Shown: positions 18,345-27,642 of the stretch, piece by piece
Position numbering within the stretch: position 1 is the stretch's first letter
How the letters are laid out: every line of letters begins with the position of its first letter
Assembly: GCA_963668655.2 (NCBI GenBank)
Contig: CAXXPQ010000003.1
Location: forward strand, 248,001 to 312,000
Length of the DNA stretch: 64,000 nt
Direction: 5' to 3'
Source: G963668655 sp963668655
GTDB lineage: Bacteria > Myxococcota_A > SURF-8
Notes under the pieces: model-generated
Databases searched by the model: none
Told to the model about the DNA's origin: nothing
The model's input: only the letters and a program-made list of their open reading frames with translations
Translations under genes and position numbers: made by a program

Positions 18345-19430
18345 TCACCCGGCGGTATGACAGGATCCAGTGACCCGAATCTCGGTTCCCCGTCCAAGTT
18401 CGCTGTCCACTTCGACGGAAAACCCGTGGTATCCGGCGATTTCCTCCACGATGGACAGCCCCAGCCCGGCTCCGCCGGAGCGTTTCGAGCGGCTGGTGTC
18501 CACACGATAAAAACGTTGGAAAAGCTGGGGCAGATGTTCCTTCGAGATCCCCGGGCCGTCGTCTGAAACGCTCAGGACGAAGGCATCGCCGTTCCGTTTG
18601 AGGGCGAGGGAAACCCGTCCACCGGGATTGGAGAATTTGACGGCGTTTTGCAACAGATTCGCCACCGCCCGGCGCAGAAGATCGGCGTCTCCCCGCACCG
18701 TCAGTTCCTCCAACAGCTCGATATCGTACCGGATTTCCTTCTCTCCAGCCAGCCCCGCCAGTTCCTCGAAGGCTTCCAGGGCCACCTGGTCCAGGCGGAC
18801 GGACTCGAACTTTCCCGCCATGGACTTTTCATCCGCGCGAGTCAGAAACAGCAGGTTGTCCACGATACCGCTCAAATGCCGGATATCGTTCAACAATTCG
18901 TTTAATGTGCGCCGGTATTCCTCCGCCGGGCGCTCCTTGCGCAAGGCGACCTCGATTTCTCCCCGCAACACGGTCAGCGGCGTGTTCAGTTCATGAGCCG
19001 CGTCCCCGGAAAAGCGCCGAATCTGGGAAAACGAGCGCTCCAGACGTTCGATCATCGCGTTCATGGTCTGGGCCAGTTCTCCCAGTTCCTCCCGGTCGCC
19101 GCCCGCGTCCACGCGCAGAGAAAGATCGTCCGCCGTAATGCGCCGTGCCGTCCGCGCCATGTCCCGCACCGGCTTGAGCGCCTTACGGATGAAGGCGTAG
19201 CCCACCATGAAAACCACGCCGATCAGCGCCAGCCCCATCAGGACATGTTCCCAGAGCGCCCGCCGCCAGGCCGCAAGCGCCATTTCCTCCGAAAGCGCCA
19301 GGCCGTCGGCCTGTTGCAGAAGGTTCCGTTTCAGGCCGATCACATCCGCGCCGATGAAAATGGCCAGGATCAGACTGACCGTTCCCACGTAAAGCAGAAT
19401 CAGTTTCCAGCGAAGAGAAGCGGGTCTCAT
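18345..19430 (-). CDS. Two-component sensor histidine kinase (CusS-like)
   Basis: Inner-membrane sensor of 361 residues. Transmembrane helices are at about 9-31 and 62-81 with only a short periplasmic segment between them. A HAMP domain follows (about 83-135), then the H-box FSGDAAHELNTPLTVLRGE with phospho-acceptor His146. The ATP-binding region has LLQNAVKFSNPGG, VSDDGPGIS and RSGGAGLGLSIVEEIAGYHG. The ATG at 19430 overlaps the response regulator stop (ATGA), so the pair is coupled. The short sensor loop suggests membrane or envelope-stress sensing rather than binding a large ligand. Targets are unknown. Confidence 0.93.
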   Translation of the reverse strand: MRPASLRWKLILLYVGTVSLILAIFIGADVIGLKRNLLQQADGLALSEEMALAAWRRALWEHVLMGLALIGVVFMVGYAFIRKALKPVRDMARTARRITADDLSLRVDAGGDREELGELAQTMNAMIERLERSFSQIRRFSGDAAHELNTPLTVLRGEIEVALRKERPAEEYRRTLNELLNDIRHLSGIVDNLLFLTRADEKSMAGKFESVRLDQVALEAFEELAGLAGEKEIRYDIELLEELTVRGDADLLRRAVANLLQNAVKFSNPGGRVSLALKRNGDAFVLSVSDDGPGISKEHLPQLFQRFYRVDTSRSKRSGGAGLGLSIVEEIAGYHGFSVEVDSELGRGTEIRVTGSCHTAG

Positions 19431-20101
19431 GATTTCTCTCCAAACAGAAATCCTTGTCCCCTTACGGTGTGAATCAGATCCTTGTCGAAATCCCGGTCGA
19501 TTTTTCCCCGCAGATGGTGCAGATAGACGTTCAGGACATTGGTACGAGGATCGAAGGCCAGCCCCCATACGTTTTCGATCAATTCCGGCAAGGTGACGAT
19601 GCGCTCGGCGTTGCGAACGAAATATTCCAGCAGGTCGTACTCCTTGGGGGTCAGTTCGATCCGCCGACCCTGCCGCCGGGCGGAGCGGGAATGCGGATCC
19701 AGAACGAGATCCCGGTATTGCAACGCCTTCAGGCTAAACACCCGATGCCGCCGCACCTGGGCCTGGATCCGGGCCACCAGTTCCTTGAAGGAAAACGGCT
19801 TGACCACGTAATCGTCCGCCCCGGCCTCCAGTCCCTCCACCTTGTCTTCCGTCGCGTCCTTCACCGTAATCATGATGACCGGATCGCCCCGCCCGCGCCG
19901 CCGCAGTTCGCGGCACAGGGACAGTCCGTCCATGCCGGGCAACATACGGTCGAGCAGAATGCAGTCGTAGGCGTCGTCCAGCGCCATGGTCAGTCCCGAA
20001 GTTCCGTCCCCGGCCCAGGCGATGTCGTAGCCTTCCTCGTCCAGACCGCGGCAGAGAACGTCCGCCAGTCGTTCATCGTCTTCAACAAGTAAAATCGGCA
20101 T
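19427..20101 (-). CDS. OmpR/PhoB-family response regulator
   Basis: DNA-binding response regulator of 224 residues. The receiver has the acidic pocket VEDDE, phospho-acceptor Asp51 in CILLDRMLPGMDG and the switch lysine in DDYVVKPFSFKEL. The C-terminal winged helix ends with LTPKEYDLLEYF and TNVLNVYLHHLRGKID. The ATG at 20101 (MPILLVEDDERL, with GGAGA upstream) is preferred to the extended frame. It is transcribed divergently from the PilZ gene and overlaps its partner kinase by 4 bases. Likely autoregulated from the 154-base divergent intergenic region. Confidence 0.94.
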   Translation of the reverse strand: MPILLVEDDERLADVLCRGLDEEGYDIAWAGDGTSGLTMALDDAYDCILLDRMLPGMDGLSLCRELRRRGRGDPVIMITVKDATEDKVEGLEAGADDYVVKPFSFKELVARIQAQVRRHRVFSLKALQYRDLVLDPHSRSARRQGRRIELTPKEYDLLEYFVRNAERIVTLPELIENVWGLAFDPRTNVLNVYLHHLRGKIDRDFDKDLIHTVRGQGFLFGEKS

Positions 20102-20255
20102 GGAGCATCTCTCCGGGTTTGGTGGAATCGGCCAAGGAAACCGAAGACATCCGTCGGCCTCTTTTCTTCTCCGACAGCAAACCACAAAGTGAACTTGCGC
20201 TCGAATTAAATTTCGGTTAGAACAGTACAATCATTTCAATCGACGGAGACGCCCC

Positions 20256-20975
20256 ATGACCTTCAAGCCGAGGGAAGAACGCTGGCAACGCCGCCTGGAA
20301 GCCATATTACGTGTATCCGGGCAGCGAGTGCAAGGATTCATGTACAATCTCTCCAATGAAGGTATGGAAATCCGCAGCCGGGCCCGTCTTCAGATGAAAG
20401 ATGAAGTGGCGGTCCACATCCTTTCTCCGGAGAATCAGACCTTTCACTATCTTTCCGAGGTGCGCTGGTGGCGGCCCGCCGTGGGAAGCAAACTGGCGAA
20501 GGGACTCTTTCGTTACGGCCTTCTGCACCTGGCCGTGGACCCGGGACACGACGACCTGCTCGACCTTTTGAAAGACAATCCGGAAAGGCGAACGATCAGC
20601 AAGCGTATCGAGGTGGAACTTCCCGTGGAGATCGAAGGAAACCTGGACATCCGCCAGTCGATCACCCAGAATGTTTCCGCCGACGGCATGTTTCTGCATA
20701 TCGAGGACGCGCCTCCTCCGTATAAAGGAGAAACCATCCGACTTCGGTTCGAAATTCCGGAAACGGGAATTCAAATCCACACGGAAGCCAAGGTCGTTCA
20801 CGTCCTGCAATCGGCGACGGCCAAGCGCCTGGAACTCATCCCGGGAATCGGGCTGCGTCTATTGGACATGGAGGAACCGCTGCGCCGGGCCTTGAAGGAA
20901 TACGTGGACACCTACAAGGATCCGCTCTTCGACGAGGGAGAGAACGTAAAAAAAGGCGGGGAATCTCCCGAGTGA
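20256..20975 (+). CDS. Tandem PilZ-domain protein, putative c-di-GMP effector
   Basis: 239-residue cytoplasmic protein with two PilZ-like halves. The first (about 8-100) has EERWQRRLEAIL then NLSNEGMEI. The second (about 108-225) has RRTISKRIEVELPV then NVSADGMFLHIE. Both therefore carry arginine-rich N-terminal and (D/N)xSxxG-type motifs, with asparagine in the first position of each. PilZ domains bind cyclic di-GMP and control motility, polysaccharide or development. Single gene, divergent from the two-component pair and followed by a strong hairpin. RBS GGAGA. Confidence 0.85.
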   Translation: MTFKPREERWQRRLEAILRVSGQRVQGFMYNLSNEGMEIRSRARLQMKDEVAVHILSPENQTFHYLSEVRWWRPAVGSKLAKGLFRYGLLHLAVDPGHDDLLDLLKDNPERRTISKRIEVELPVEIEGNLDIRQSITQNVSADGMFLHIEDAPPPYKGETIRLRFEIPETGIQIHTEAKVVHVLQSATAKRLELIPGIGLRLLDMEEPLRRALKEYVDTYKDPLFDEGENVKKGGESPE

Positions 20976-21001
20976 AGAACGCGAAAATTTTTCCGAATAC
21001 G

Positions 21002-21033
21002 AAAAACGGGAAGCCCGAAAGCTCCCCGTTTTT
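21002..21033. terminator. Bidirectional intrinsic terminator between PilZ gene and aldolase gene
   Basis: Arms AAAAACGGGAAGC (21002-21014) and GCTCCCCGTTTTT (21021-21033) pair at 12 of 13 positions around a 6-base loop. T-runs end both strands, fitting the convergent genes on either side. Confidence 0.8.
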
Positions 21034-21051
21034 GTTTCCGAATAATCCGAT

Positions 21052-22509
21052 TCAGTCCGCGCCGGGAGCGTCTTCCTCCACGCCGTGCTTCTTTCCGAAC
21101 AGCGAGGGATCGGACAGCAACTGGCCGAAGACTTTCGGAATTTCCTTCTTCACGCGAGCGGGCCTCAGAAACTCCTTGACCAGATGGCGCGAATTCGGTA
21201 AGCCCAACTGATCGAAAAGGAAGCTGAATTTCTTCTGAAGACCCTCCATCAGAGCCGCTTCCGTTTCCTTCGGCATCGTCCAGAATTCCGGCTTGTAGGG
21301 ACCGTATCCCTTCTTGCGGGTTTTGTAGAGAAACTGCTCCTCCGTGAGACTCGGTTTCCAGTCCGCCCGGCAGTTGACCTTCAGCCAGGCGTAGATGCGA
21401 TCCTTCAACTCGGCCGGAAAACGGGGATGGTCGTAGACCAGGTTCTGGAATCCCGTGGCCAGATGCACCTCGGCGGTCTGGGTTTCCTTGAACCGGTGGA
21501 AAGCCTCGTCCGGCAGGGTGGAGGCGCCGTGCTGCACGGCTCCGGACAGACCGTATTTGTCCCGGGCCACGCGGCCCAGTTCCTCTAGAACGCCGAAATC
21601 CAACGCCACCTCGGCCACGCTTCCATCCGGAAGCGGGACGCCGCCGTGGCTGGTGCCGGTCTGGATGGAAATCTTGCTGATGCCCTTGTATGCCGGATTC
21701 AGGCTTTTCAAGGTGTCGAGATAGCCGTCCAGATAGGCCTCCAATTCCTCCACGGTGGAATTTTTCCCGCCGACCTCGCCGATTTCCCCGCCCACGGAGA
21801 TGGTGACGCCCTCGGGCTCGAACTTGCGAACGTGTTCCGTCAGTTCCGCCGCGATGGTGAAATTCAGTTTCTGCTGCTCGGGAATCGTGGGTTTATCCAG
21901 TTCCACCAGCGTGCTGGTGTCGATGTCGATATTGTAGAATCCGGCCGCCACGGCGTCCTCGATCAACGCTTTCACGCCATCCACTTCCTTTTTCGCATCC
22001 TGATGATAGCTGGAAGCCTTTACCTGGAAATGGTCTCCCTGGATGCAGACGGGACCGGTATAACCCTCTCTCACGGCTCCGGCCAGGACACAGGCGACGA
22101 ATTCCGAGGGATTCTGGAAGGTGTATCCCATCTCGCTTTTGGCGATCTCGATGATGAAGGGACCGCCATCCATTTCCCGGACCGCCCGCACCAGGACTCG
22201 GGCGCTTTCGTACGTCATGCCGCGCAGGTTTACGGCCGGAACGCAGACATCTTTGTAATCATTCCGGCCCCGGGCCATGTAAAGATCCTGAATGGAGGCC
22301 GAATGGACGCCCAGTTCGCCCGCGCCTTCCCAGATGATCCACCGGGCCGCCTGCTTCACGTTTTCATCGGCGGCGAAAACCGCGCTGAAGATCAGATCGT
22401 CCATCCGTTCGCGAAATCCGTTCGCATCCAGGATTTTCACGCCTTCCGAGGACAATTCGGCGATGCCGTCGAGACCGATGGTAAAGTCCGTAAGCTGTGA
22501 GAATTTCAT
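21052..22509 (-). CDS. Class II fructose-bisphosphate aldolase family protein (long form)
   Basis: Zinc-dependent aldolase of glycolysis/gluconeogenesis cleaving or forming fructose-1,6-bisphosphate. At 485 residues it is longer than the E. coli enzyme and matches the long class II form. Landmarks are PVCIQGDHFQVK (zinc/substrate region), SVGGEIGEVGGKN, QTGTSHGGVPLPDGSVAEV and AVQHGASTLPDEAF (phosphate-binding loop). The C-terminal about 120 residues extend beyond the core barrel. Single gene; the upstream region on this strand is 306 bases long. Strict substrate (FBP versus a related ketose bisphosphate) is not provable from sequence. Confidence 0.88.
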   Translation of the reverse strand: MKFSQLTDFTIGLDGIAELSSEGVKILDANGFRERMDDLIFSAVFAADENVKQAARWIIWEGAGELGVHSASIQDLYMARGRNDYKDVCVPAVNLRGMTYESARVLVRAVREMDGGPFIIEIAKSEMGYTFQNPSEFVACVLAGAVREGYTGPVCIQGDHFQVKASSYHQDAKKEVDGVKALIEDAVAAGFYNIDIDTSTLVELDKPTIPEQQKLNFTIAAELTEHVRKFEPEGVTISVGGEIGEVGGKNSTVEELEAYLDGYLDTLKSLNPAYKGISKISIQTGTSHGGVPLPDGSVAEVALDFGVLEELGRVARDKYGLSGAVQHGASTLPDEAFHRFKETQTAEVHLATGFQNLVYDHPRFPAELKDRIYAWLKVNCRADWKPSLTEEQFLYKTRKKGYGPYKPEFWTMPKETEAALMEGLQKKFSFLFDQLGLPNSRHLVKEFLRPARVKKEIPKVFGQLLSDPSLFGKKHGVEEDAPGAD

Positions 22510-22815
22510 CGATATTTCTCCTTATTGCATTCGGTTTCCGGTGCGTTCCGATTCACTCCCCACCGTTTTCATACCTTCTCGTTCACGTTTGCGTGCGTCA
22601 CGCGCCGAATGATTGAAGCACTAATGGGCGGGTTTGTAAAGGGCAATTTTGGTTGGGAGAAATTCCCGCATGAAAAGGCATGCCAAATGCAACCCGATCC
22701 ATCATCTCCCTCGGAAACGAAAAGATGGAACGGACCGTTGCAAAAATCCCCGCCGGATGGCGAGGACTTTGTCGGCGAATCGGGTTCGTCCGGCAGGCGA
22801 CCTTTTTCAAACGCT
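22510..22815. other. Intergenic region with a sigma-54-like motif
   Basis: No gene recognised. On the plus strand at 22676-22691 the sequence AGGCATGCCAAATGCA has the GG-N10-GC spacing of a -24/-12 promoter, and the surrounding AAAAGGCATGCC resembles an arm of the structured element at 34101-34297. The aldolase promoter should also lie here on the minus strand but is not obvious. Confidence 0.35.
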
Positions 22816-23337
22816 TCAGGGTTTGATTTTCAGCTTTCGCTCATCCAGATCGATACCGTACACCGGAGAGGCGGCCTCCATCAGTTCCTCTTCCGTCGCC
22901 GGGCGCACCCGCTTCACGGTGATATCGTAATGCAGTTCCACCCCGGCCAGGGGATGATTGGCGTCCAACACCACCTGATCCTCGTCGGCGCTGGCCACAT
23001 AGAGTTTAATCATGTCGCCGCGCTCGTTGACGGCATCGAAACTGGCTCCTTCGTACAGAGGAACGTCTTCCGGAACCTCCGTGCGGGAAACAGCCACGGA
23101 CAGATTCTCGTTGCGCTCTCCGTAAGCCTCCCCGGGATCCACCACGATCTGAAAACGATCGCCTACGCGATGCCCCTCCAGTTGACGCTCCAGACCGCCG
23201 ATCAACTGCCGGAATCCGTGAATGTAGGTCGGCGGATCATCCACGCTGGAGGCTTCGATCAATTCGCCGTCCGCGTTTCGGAGGACATATTCGAACAGGA
23301 CGAAGCTGTTGCGTCCGATTGTATTCATTTCATCCAT
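22816..23337 (-). CDS. SlyD-like FKBP-type peptidyl-prolyl isomerase
   Basis: Cytoplasmic FKBP/SlyD-family folding helper of 173 residues. The N-terminal FKBP half has VLFEYVLRNADGELIEAS and IHGFRQLIGGLERQLEG. The insert-in-flap region and the GEAYGERNENL motif follow, then DANHPLAGVELHYDITV, the diagnostic SlyD segment. The C-terminal tail lacks the His/Cys-rich metal-binding extension of E. coli SlyD. The start may be 23337 or the ATG nine bases downstream. Monocistronic. Confidence 0.92.
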   Translation of the reverse strand: MDEMNTIGRNSFVLFEYVLRNADGELIEASSVDDPPTYIHGFRQLIGGLERQLEGHRVGDRFQIVVDPGEAYGERNENLSVAVSRTEVPEDVPLYEGASFDAVNERGDMIKLYVASADEDQVVLDANHPLAGVELHYDITVKRVRPATEEELMEAASPVYGIDLDERKLKIKP

Positions 23338-23599
23338 GCTTTTCTCCCGTTGCCAACGGTTACTGCCTCCATCCTCGATGAAGATCTAGTTTTTCATACC
23401 CCATCCCATGGCCGGATGCAAAAGTTTTCTTGCCCCGGCGTCTCCGGGTTTCGGCCTCCTTTACTTATAGATGAGATTCGGACCCAAAGTATTCTTGAGG
23501 ATGGCATTTATGGGAGATTTCGACATCTTTTTCTCTCTCCCCCCTTGCGCCGGGCGATTTCGCCGTTACAATATCGTCTGTCTTTCACGGGGAGGAACC

Positions 23600-25417
23600 A
23601 TGGCAAGACAATCGAACAGCGGCCGAAGGGGGAACCTGACCCGTCCTGGCCTGCCGGAAGATCTTTCGAGGGCCTTCCCGGCCTATCGCAATCTGGATCT
23701 CACGGAAGTGGAGATCAACGCGCTATCCCGGCCGGAACGCATGAACCTGCTCCGGAAACTGGATTATCGCCGCAAATACCAGCTTTTAACCCTGTCGGAC
23801 GATATGGAGGAACTGGTACGGGCCATGCCGGCCGAGGATCTGTATTTCACCATCGAAGCCGCCGGACGAACCGACGCCATGGAACTGTTCGCCAGCGCCA
23901 GTCCCCGCCAAGTGACGCGTATTCTGGACATAACCTGCTGGGATCACGATCGATTCAACGCCGACGACATGTTGGACTGGTTCGGCTATCTGGTAATGTT
24001 GGATCCGGAAATGGCCATCCGCAAATTCTGCGAGTTGGATCCGGAATTGATAATGCGCATGCTGGCGTCCTATCTGCGCGTGCGCCGTTTCGACTGGCAC
24101 GAGAAATCGGAGTGCGCCGACGAGGACAATCTGTTCTCCCTTGACGACACTTACGCGTTCGAGATGCTGGACCCGGAAACGGATCGCGGCGAGCGTTTGA
24201 CGGTGCTCCTCCAGATGCTCTACCGCTTCGATTATAAACATTACAAATACATCATGGAAGCCCTGCTGTGGGAATCCGCCATGCAACTGGAGGAACTCAG
24301 TTTCAAGGCCCATGAAAACCGCCTGTCGGATATCGGCTATCCCACGTATCTGGAAGCCCTCCAGTTGTTTTCTCCCATCGATCCGGAACGTGTGCGAGAC
24401 AAAGCCCGAAGCGAAAAACCGGAAACGTCAAGCGCCCCCTTGACAAGCAACCAGGAACTTCCCTCATTTTACGGCCCGCTGTTCGAGGAAGACAACTTCC
24501 TCATGGCCGCTCTGCGCCGTCTGGACGAGTCCCGAAGGCAGGCGGTGGCGGAAGCCATGCTGGGCCTGGGCAACCGCATTCTGGTGGCGAGAAAAGCCCT
24601 GCGAGACCTGGACCTGGTGATCCGTTCGCTGAAGGAAGTGCGCTCCATCCTGTCCATCGGACTGGAATACGTTTCGGACGGCGAAACGGATCGAGCGACG
24701 GAGATCTTGTCCAATCTTTCACTGTCCGACCTTTTCCGAACGGGCCACAGCCTGACCCAACGGCTTCACAAGTCCGCAAAACTTATTCAGGAAACCCATA
24801 TCAAGCCCAACGGACGCAAAGCCCTGGACCTGATCGGTTCCCCGGACCGGGATGTCTTTCTGGCGCTCTTGCGCCAACCGGCGGCCTATTTCGAAGGCGC
24901 CGAACCCGGCGGGGGGATGGAAATCCGTCCCTTCGAACGTCTTTCGGAACTTCAACAGTCTTCGTTGCGGCTGCAACGCATCCGCTTTCTTTTCGATCTG
25001 CACTTTGCCGTTTTAGCCCTGGATCTGGGCGAAATCTCGGAACGCTCGGTCCCCCTGTACATGGAACCCGCCGGGGAGAATCTGCGCTTCATCAAACTAT
25101 TCCTGACCGTATACGCCCGCATGCGAACCGTCGGGCAGGCGGACTATCGCCCGCTGTCCCTGGAGGAATTCGAAGCTTTCCTTACGGAAAGCCTTGAGAA
25201 ATCAGGAGAATCCGGCTTCTCTGTCAGAGACGGACTGTCCGGAGAGATCGCGAACTGGCTTGCAGGCTACGTGGAAAACCGGGACGAGACGTTCCGGCGG
25301 ATGGCCCGGGAATGGGTGGTGCGTTGTGTGGATGTTTTCGGAGAACTCGCGGGGGAACTCACGGGAAAAAGCCGACGGGAAGCCATCGGTCTGAGTCGGA
25401 TTTTTCTACTGGCCTGA
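23600..25417 (+). CDS. DUF6178-like protein of unknown function
   Basis: 605-residue, acidic, mostly helical cytoplasmic protein. The block RKYQLLTLSDDMEELVRAMPAED and ASPRQVTRILDITCWDHDRF resemble the DUF6178 family, which has an MgtE-N-like helical repeat and is common in deltaproteobacteria; this assignment is from memory of the family pattern. No catalytic motif or membrane helix was recognised. The ATG at 23600 has a strong GGGGAGG site and is preferred over the extended frame. Its 3' end overlaps the convergent B12-type radical SAM gene by 12 bases. Confidence 0.7.
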   Translation: MARQSNSGRRGNLTRPGLPEDLSRAFPAYRNLDLTEVEINALSRPERMNLLRKLDYRRKYQLLTLSDDMEELVRAMPAEDLYFTIEAAGRTDAMELFASASPRQVTRILDITCWDHDRFNADDMLDWFGYLVMLDPEMAIRKFCELDPELIMRMLASYLRVRRFDWHEKSECADEDNLFSLDDTYAFEMLDPETDRGERLTVLLQMLYRFDYKHYKYIMEALLWESAMQLEELSFKAHENRLSDIGYPTYLEALQLFSPIDPERVRDKARSEKPETSSAPLTSNQELPSFYGPLFEEDNFLMAALRRLDESRRQAVAEAMLGLGNRILVARKALRDLDLVIRSLKEVRSILSIGLEYVSDGETDRATEILSNLSLSDLFRTGHSLTQRLHKSAKLIQETHIKPNGRKALDLIGSPDRDVFLALLRQPAAYFEGAEPGGGMEIRPFERLSELQQSSLRLQRIRFLFDLHFAVLALDLGEISERSVPLYMEPAGENLRFIKLFLTVYARMRTVGQADYRPLSLEEFEAFLTESLEKSGESGFSVRDGLSGEIANWLAGYVENRDETFRRMAREWVVRCVDVFGELAGELTGKSRREAIGLSRIFLLA

Positions 25418-26854
25418 TGTCCGGCGGCCGGTCACCCGCTCCAGGGTTTCTTTCAAGCGTATTAGATCCGTGTTGGAAAGCCCCGTCGAACCGTCCTTCA
25501 ACATGGGTCCGGACTGGAAATACGAAGCGAAGTCTTCGGGCGGCGGCGATGAAATGAATCCGGCGTCTTTCGCCTGCCTATACAGGCGGGTTCCCGGCAA
25601 AGCTACCGCGAACTGCACCCAGGGCTCCGCGCCGTACCGTTCGTAAAGCCGGCGAGCCTCGCGGAAGGTTTGCAGAATCTCCGGACCGCTTTCCCCCGGC
25701 AAACCGACGATGAAATGCAACGCCGTGGGCAACCCGATCCGATAGGCGATTTCCAGCGCCCGCTCCACCGCCGCCAGAGACTGTTTCTTTCCGATGAGCG
25801 AAGCCAGCGTCCGTTCCGAACCCGATTCCGGCGACAGAGAAAGCAGGGAAATACAATCCTTCAGGCGCTCCAGTATTTCCTCGTCCAGGCCGTCCGCCCG
25901 CATGCCGTTGGGAAATTCCAGTTTCAGCCCGTTGCGTCGCGCCCCGTCCAGCAGGCGCAGAAAAGGCCGCCGTCCGGTATTGGCGGCTTCGTCCAGCACC
26001 ACCAGCTTTTCCACACCGGGCATCGCCCCCAACCGTTCGAGTTGCACATCCAGGTCGGCGGCGTCCATGGGTCGCCAGGGACAGGGAATCTCCCGTTCGC
26101 GCCCGGGGCGGCTGGTGCAGAAGGAACAGGAGTACGCGCAGCCTCGACTGCTCTTGAACGGCAGGCTTCCGGCGCTTATCCGAAAGGGATTGGGACGATC
26201 CGAAGCATTCAGGAAACGCCCCAGAAACCCGGAAAACGAAGGAAGATCGACCGCTTCATACAACCGGCCTCCGTAACTGCGGATGCGTCCCACCATGGGA
26301 CGGCCATGGATCACGGATCCTTTCGGCCAGGGCGGCCGTCCGGTTTCCCGCAAGGATTCCAAAAACGTATCCAGATTTTCCTCCGCCTCGAAACGCAGCA
26401 CGCCATCCGGCGCATCCGGACCTGTAAGAATAGACGCAGGATCGTAGTCGGTGGCGTTCACTCCGCCCACATGCAGATCCGCCACAAATATGGGAAGCGA
26501 AGAGTATCTATGGCGCAGCCCTCGGACAAGAGCTTGAAGTTCCTTTGAAAACGGATTGGAGAACGTCAGGGGCGGTGCGTGAAGGATGGCCGCGTGAAAG
26601 AATTTATCCGGCAGGGCATCGAGAAGCGCGGGGACCGGCGTCCCAAGAATCCACTTTCCGTTTTCCAGCACAATCTCCGAATCCGGCCGCGAATTCGCAT
26701 CCAATACATGAACCCGCGCTCCCCGGCTTCGAAGATGAGCCGCCGCGCACCAGACGGAATAGGAGACGAAGGGTGGATAATCGATGTAGCTTTCGCAAAA
26801 GCGGATCGGCGGGTGGATCAACAGAATCGAGGGCGCACCACTATCCGGTTTCAT
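25406..26854 (-). CDS. B12-binding-domain radical SAM protein
   Basis: 482 residues. The N-terminus (ILLIHPPIRFCESYIDYPP to about residue 190) has the fold pattern of cobalamin-binding domains in class B radical SAM methylases and BchE-like enzymes. An ADLHVGG segment gives a possible DxHxxG lower-ligand motif at an unusual position. The radical SAM motif CAYSCSFC is at 239-246. The later SLSPESGSERTL, HFIVGLPGES and ALPGTRLYRQAK are typical of this class. Substrate unknown. The ATG overlaps the comF stop by 4 bases. The next gene upstream of comF encodes a scaffold protein, so function is not suggested by context. Confidence 0.88.
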   Translation of the reverse strand: MKPDSGAPSILLIHPPIRFCESYIDYPPFVSYSVWCAAAHLRSRGARVHVLDANSRPDSEIVLENGKWILGTPVPALLDALPDKFFHAAILHAPPLTFSNPFSKELQALVRGLRHRYSSLPIFVADLHVGGVNATDYDPASILTGPDAPDGVLRFEAEENLDTFLESLRETGRPPWPKGSVIHGRPMVGRIRSYGGRLYEAVDLPSFSGFLGRFLNASDRPNPFRISAGSLPFKSSRGCAYSCSFCTSRPGREREIPCPWRPMDAADLDVQLERLGAMPGVEKLVVLDEAANTGRRPFLRLLDGARRNGLKLEFPNGMRADGLDEEILERLKDCISLLSLSPESGSERTLASLIGKKQSLAAVERALEIAYRIGLPTALHFIVGLPGESGPEILQTFREARRLYERYGAEPWVQFAVALPGTRLYRQAKDAGFISSPPPEDFASYFQSGPMLKDGSTGLSNTDLIRLKETLERVTGRRTSGQ

Positions 26855-27642
26855 GCCACCCTCGCCAGCGTCAAGCCGTAAAGGGTCGTATCGATTCCGG
26901 AAAACGCAAGCGCCGCCGCCGCAAGCGTGGCCCCACTGGTCATCACGTCATCCACCAGAACCACGGCTCCGGCCCGGACCTTCCCCGGCTTCGGAACACG
27001 GAAGGCGTCGCGGACGTTCCGCAAACGTTCCTCCAGGTTTCGGTGTTTCTGGGGCGGCGTATCCACCACCCGTTCCAGCCACTCGGGCCGATACCGCATC
27101 CCGGTGCGCCGGGCCAGGGCGCGCGCCATACGGTCCGGCAGGTTGAACCCCCGCTCTCGAAGCCGTTTCGGATAAAGCGGAACCGGCACCAGCGCGAAAT
27201 CCGATCCCGTCCAACCTTCCGCCCGAACCAAGGGCTCCAGAGGGCGGGCCATCCAGTCGGCGAGATCCTCCCGGCCCTTCATTTTGACCGCCAGAATCAG
27301 ATCCCGCACCGGCCCCGAATATCGGGCCGCCGAACGCACCCTTTCCGGAAGCCCGAAGACACGGTCTTCCAAGCAATCCGGACAGGGATCCGTGGGGGGA
27401 AACGGTGCGCCGCAACGTCGGCAGAATCGCCTGGAAATCGGCTCCAGACGCTCCCGGCATTCCGGGCAAAGCGGCCAGGCGCTTTCACCGGAGAGAAAGC
27501 GCCCGCAAACGGGACAGCCGACGGGAAACAACACCCCGCCCACGGCATCAAACAGCCGTTCGAGCGGGGTAGAGATCGGTTTTTCGGTGGAAACGGGCAA
27601 GGATACGGGCGGCCGGCGGAGACTCCGGCTCACATCATTCAC
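26851..27642 (-). CDS. comF: ComF-family phosphoribosyltransferase-like protein
   Basis: 263-residue ComF family protein, linked to DNA uptake or nucleotide salvage in other bacteria. Four CxxC-type pairs in the N-terminal third (CPVC, CPEC, CRRC, CPDC) form zinc-binding sites. The C-terminus has the PRPP-binding loop VVLVDDVMTSGATL. The family's FNLPDRMARALARR and KHRNLEERLRNV segments are present. It overlaps the preceding scaffold gene by 8 bases and the following radical SAM gene by 4 bases, so the three genes form one operon. Confidence 0.93.
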   Translation of the reverse strand: MNDVSRSLRRPPVSLPVSTEKPISTPLERLFDAVGGVLFPVGCPVCGRFLSGESAWPLCPECRERLEPISRRFCRRCGAPFPPTDPCPDCLEDRVFGLPERVRSAARYSGPVRDLILAVKMKGREDLADWMARPLEPLVRAEGWTGSDFALVPVPLYPKRLRERGFNLPDRMARALARRTGMRYRPEWLERVVDTPPQKHRNLEERLRNVRDAFRVPKPGKVRAGAVVLVDDVMTSGATLAAAALAFSGIDTTLYGLTLARVA

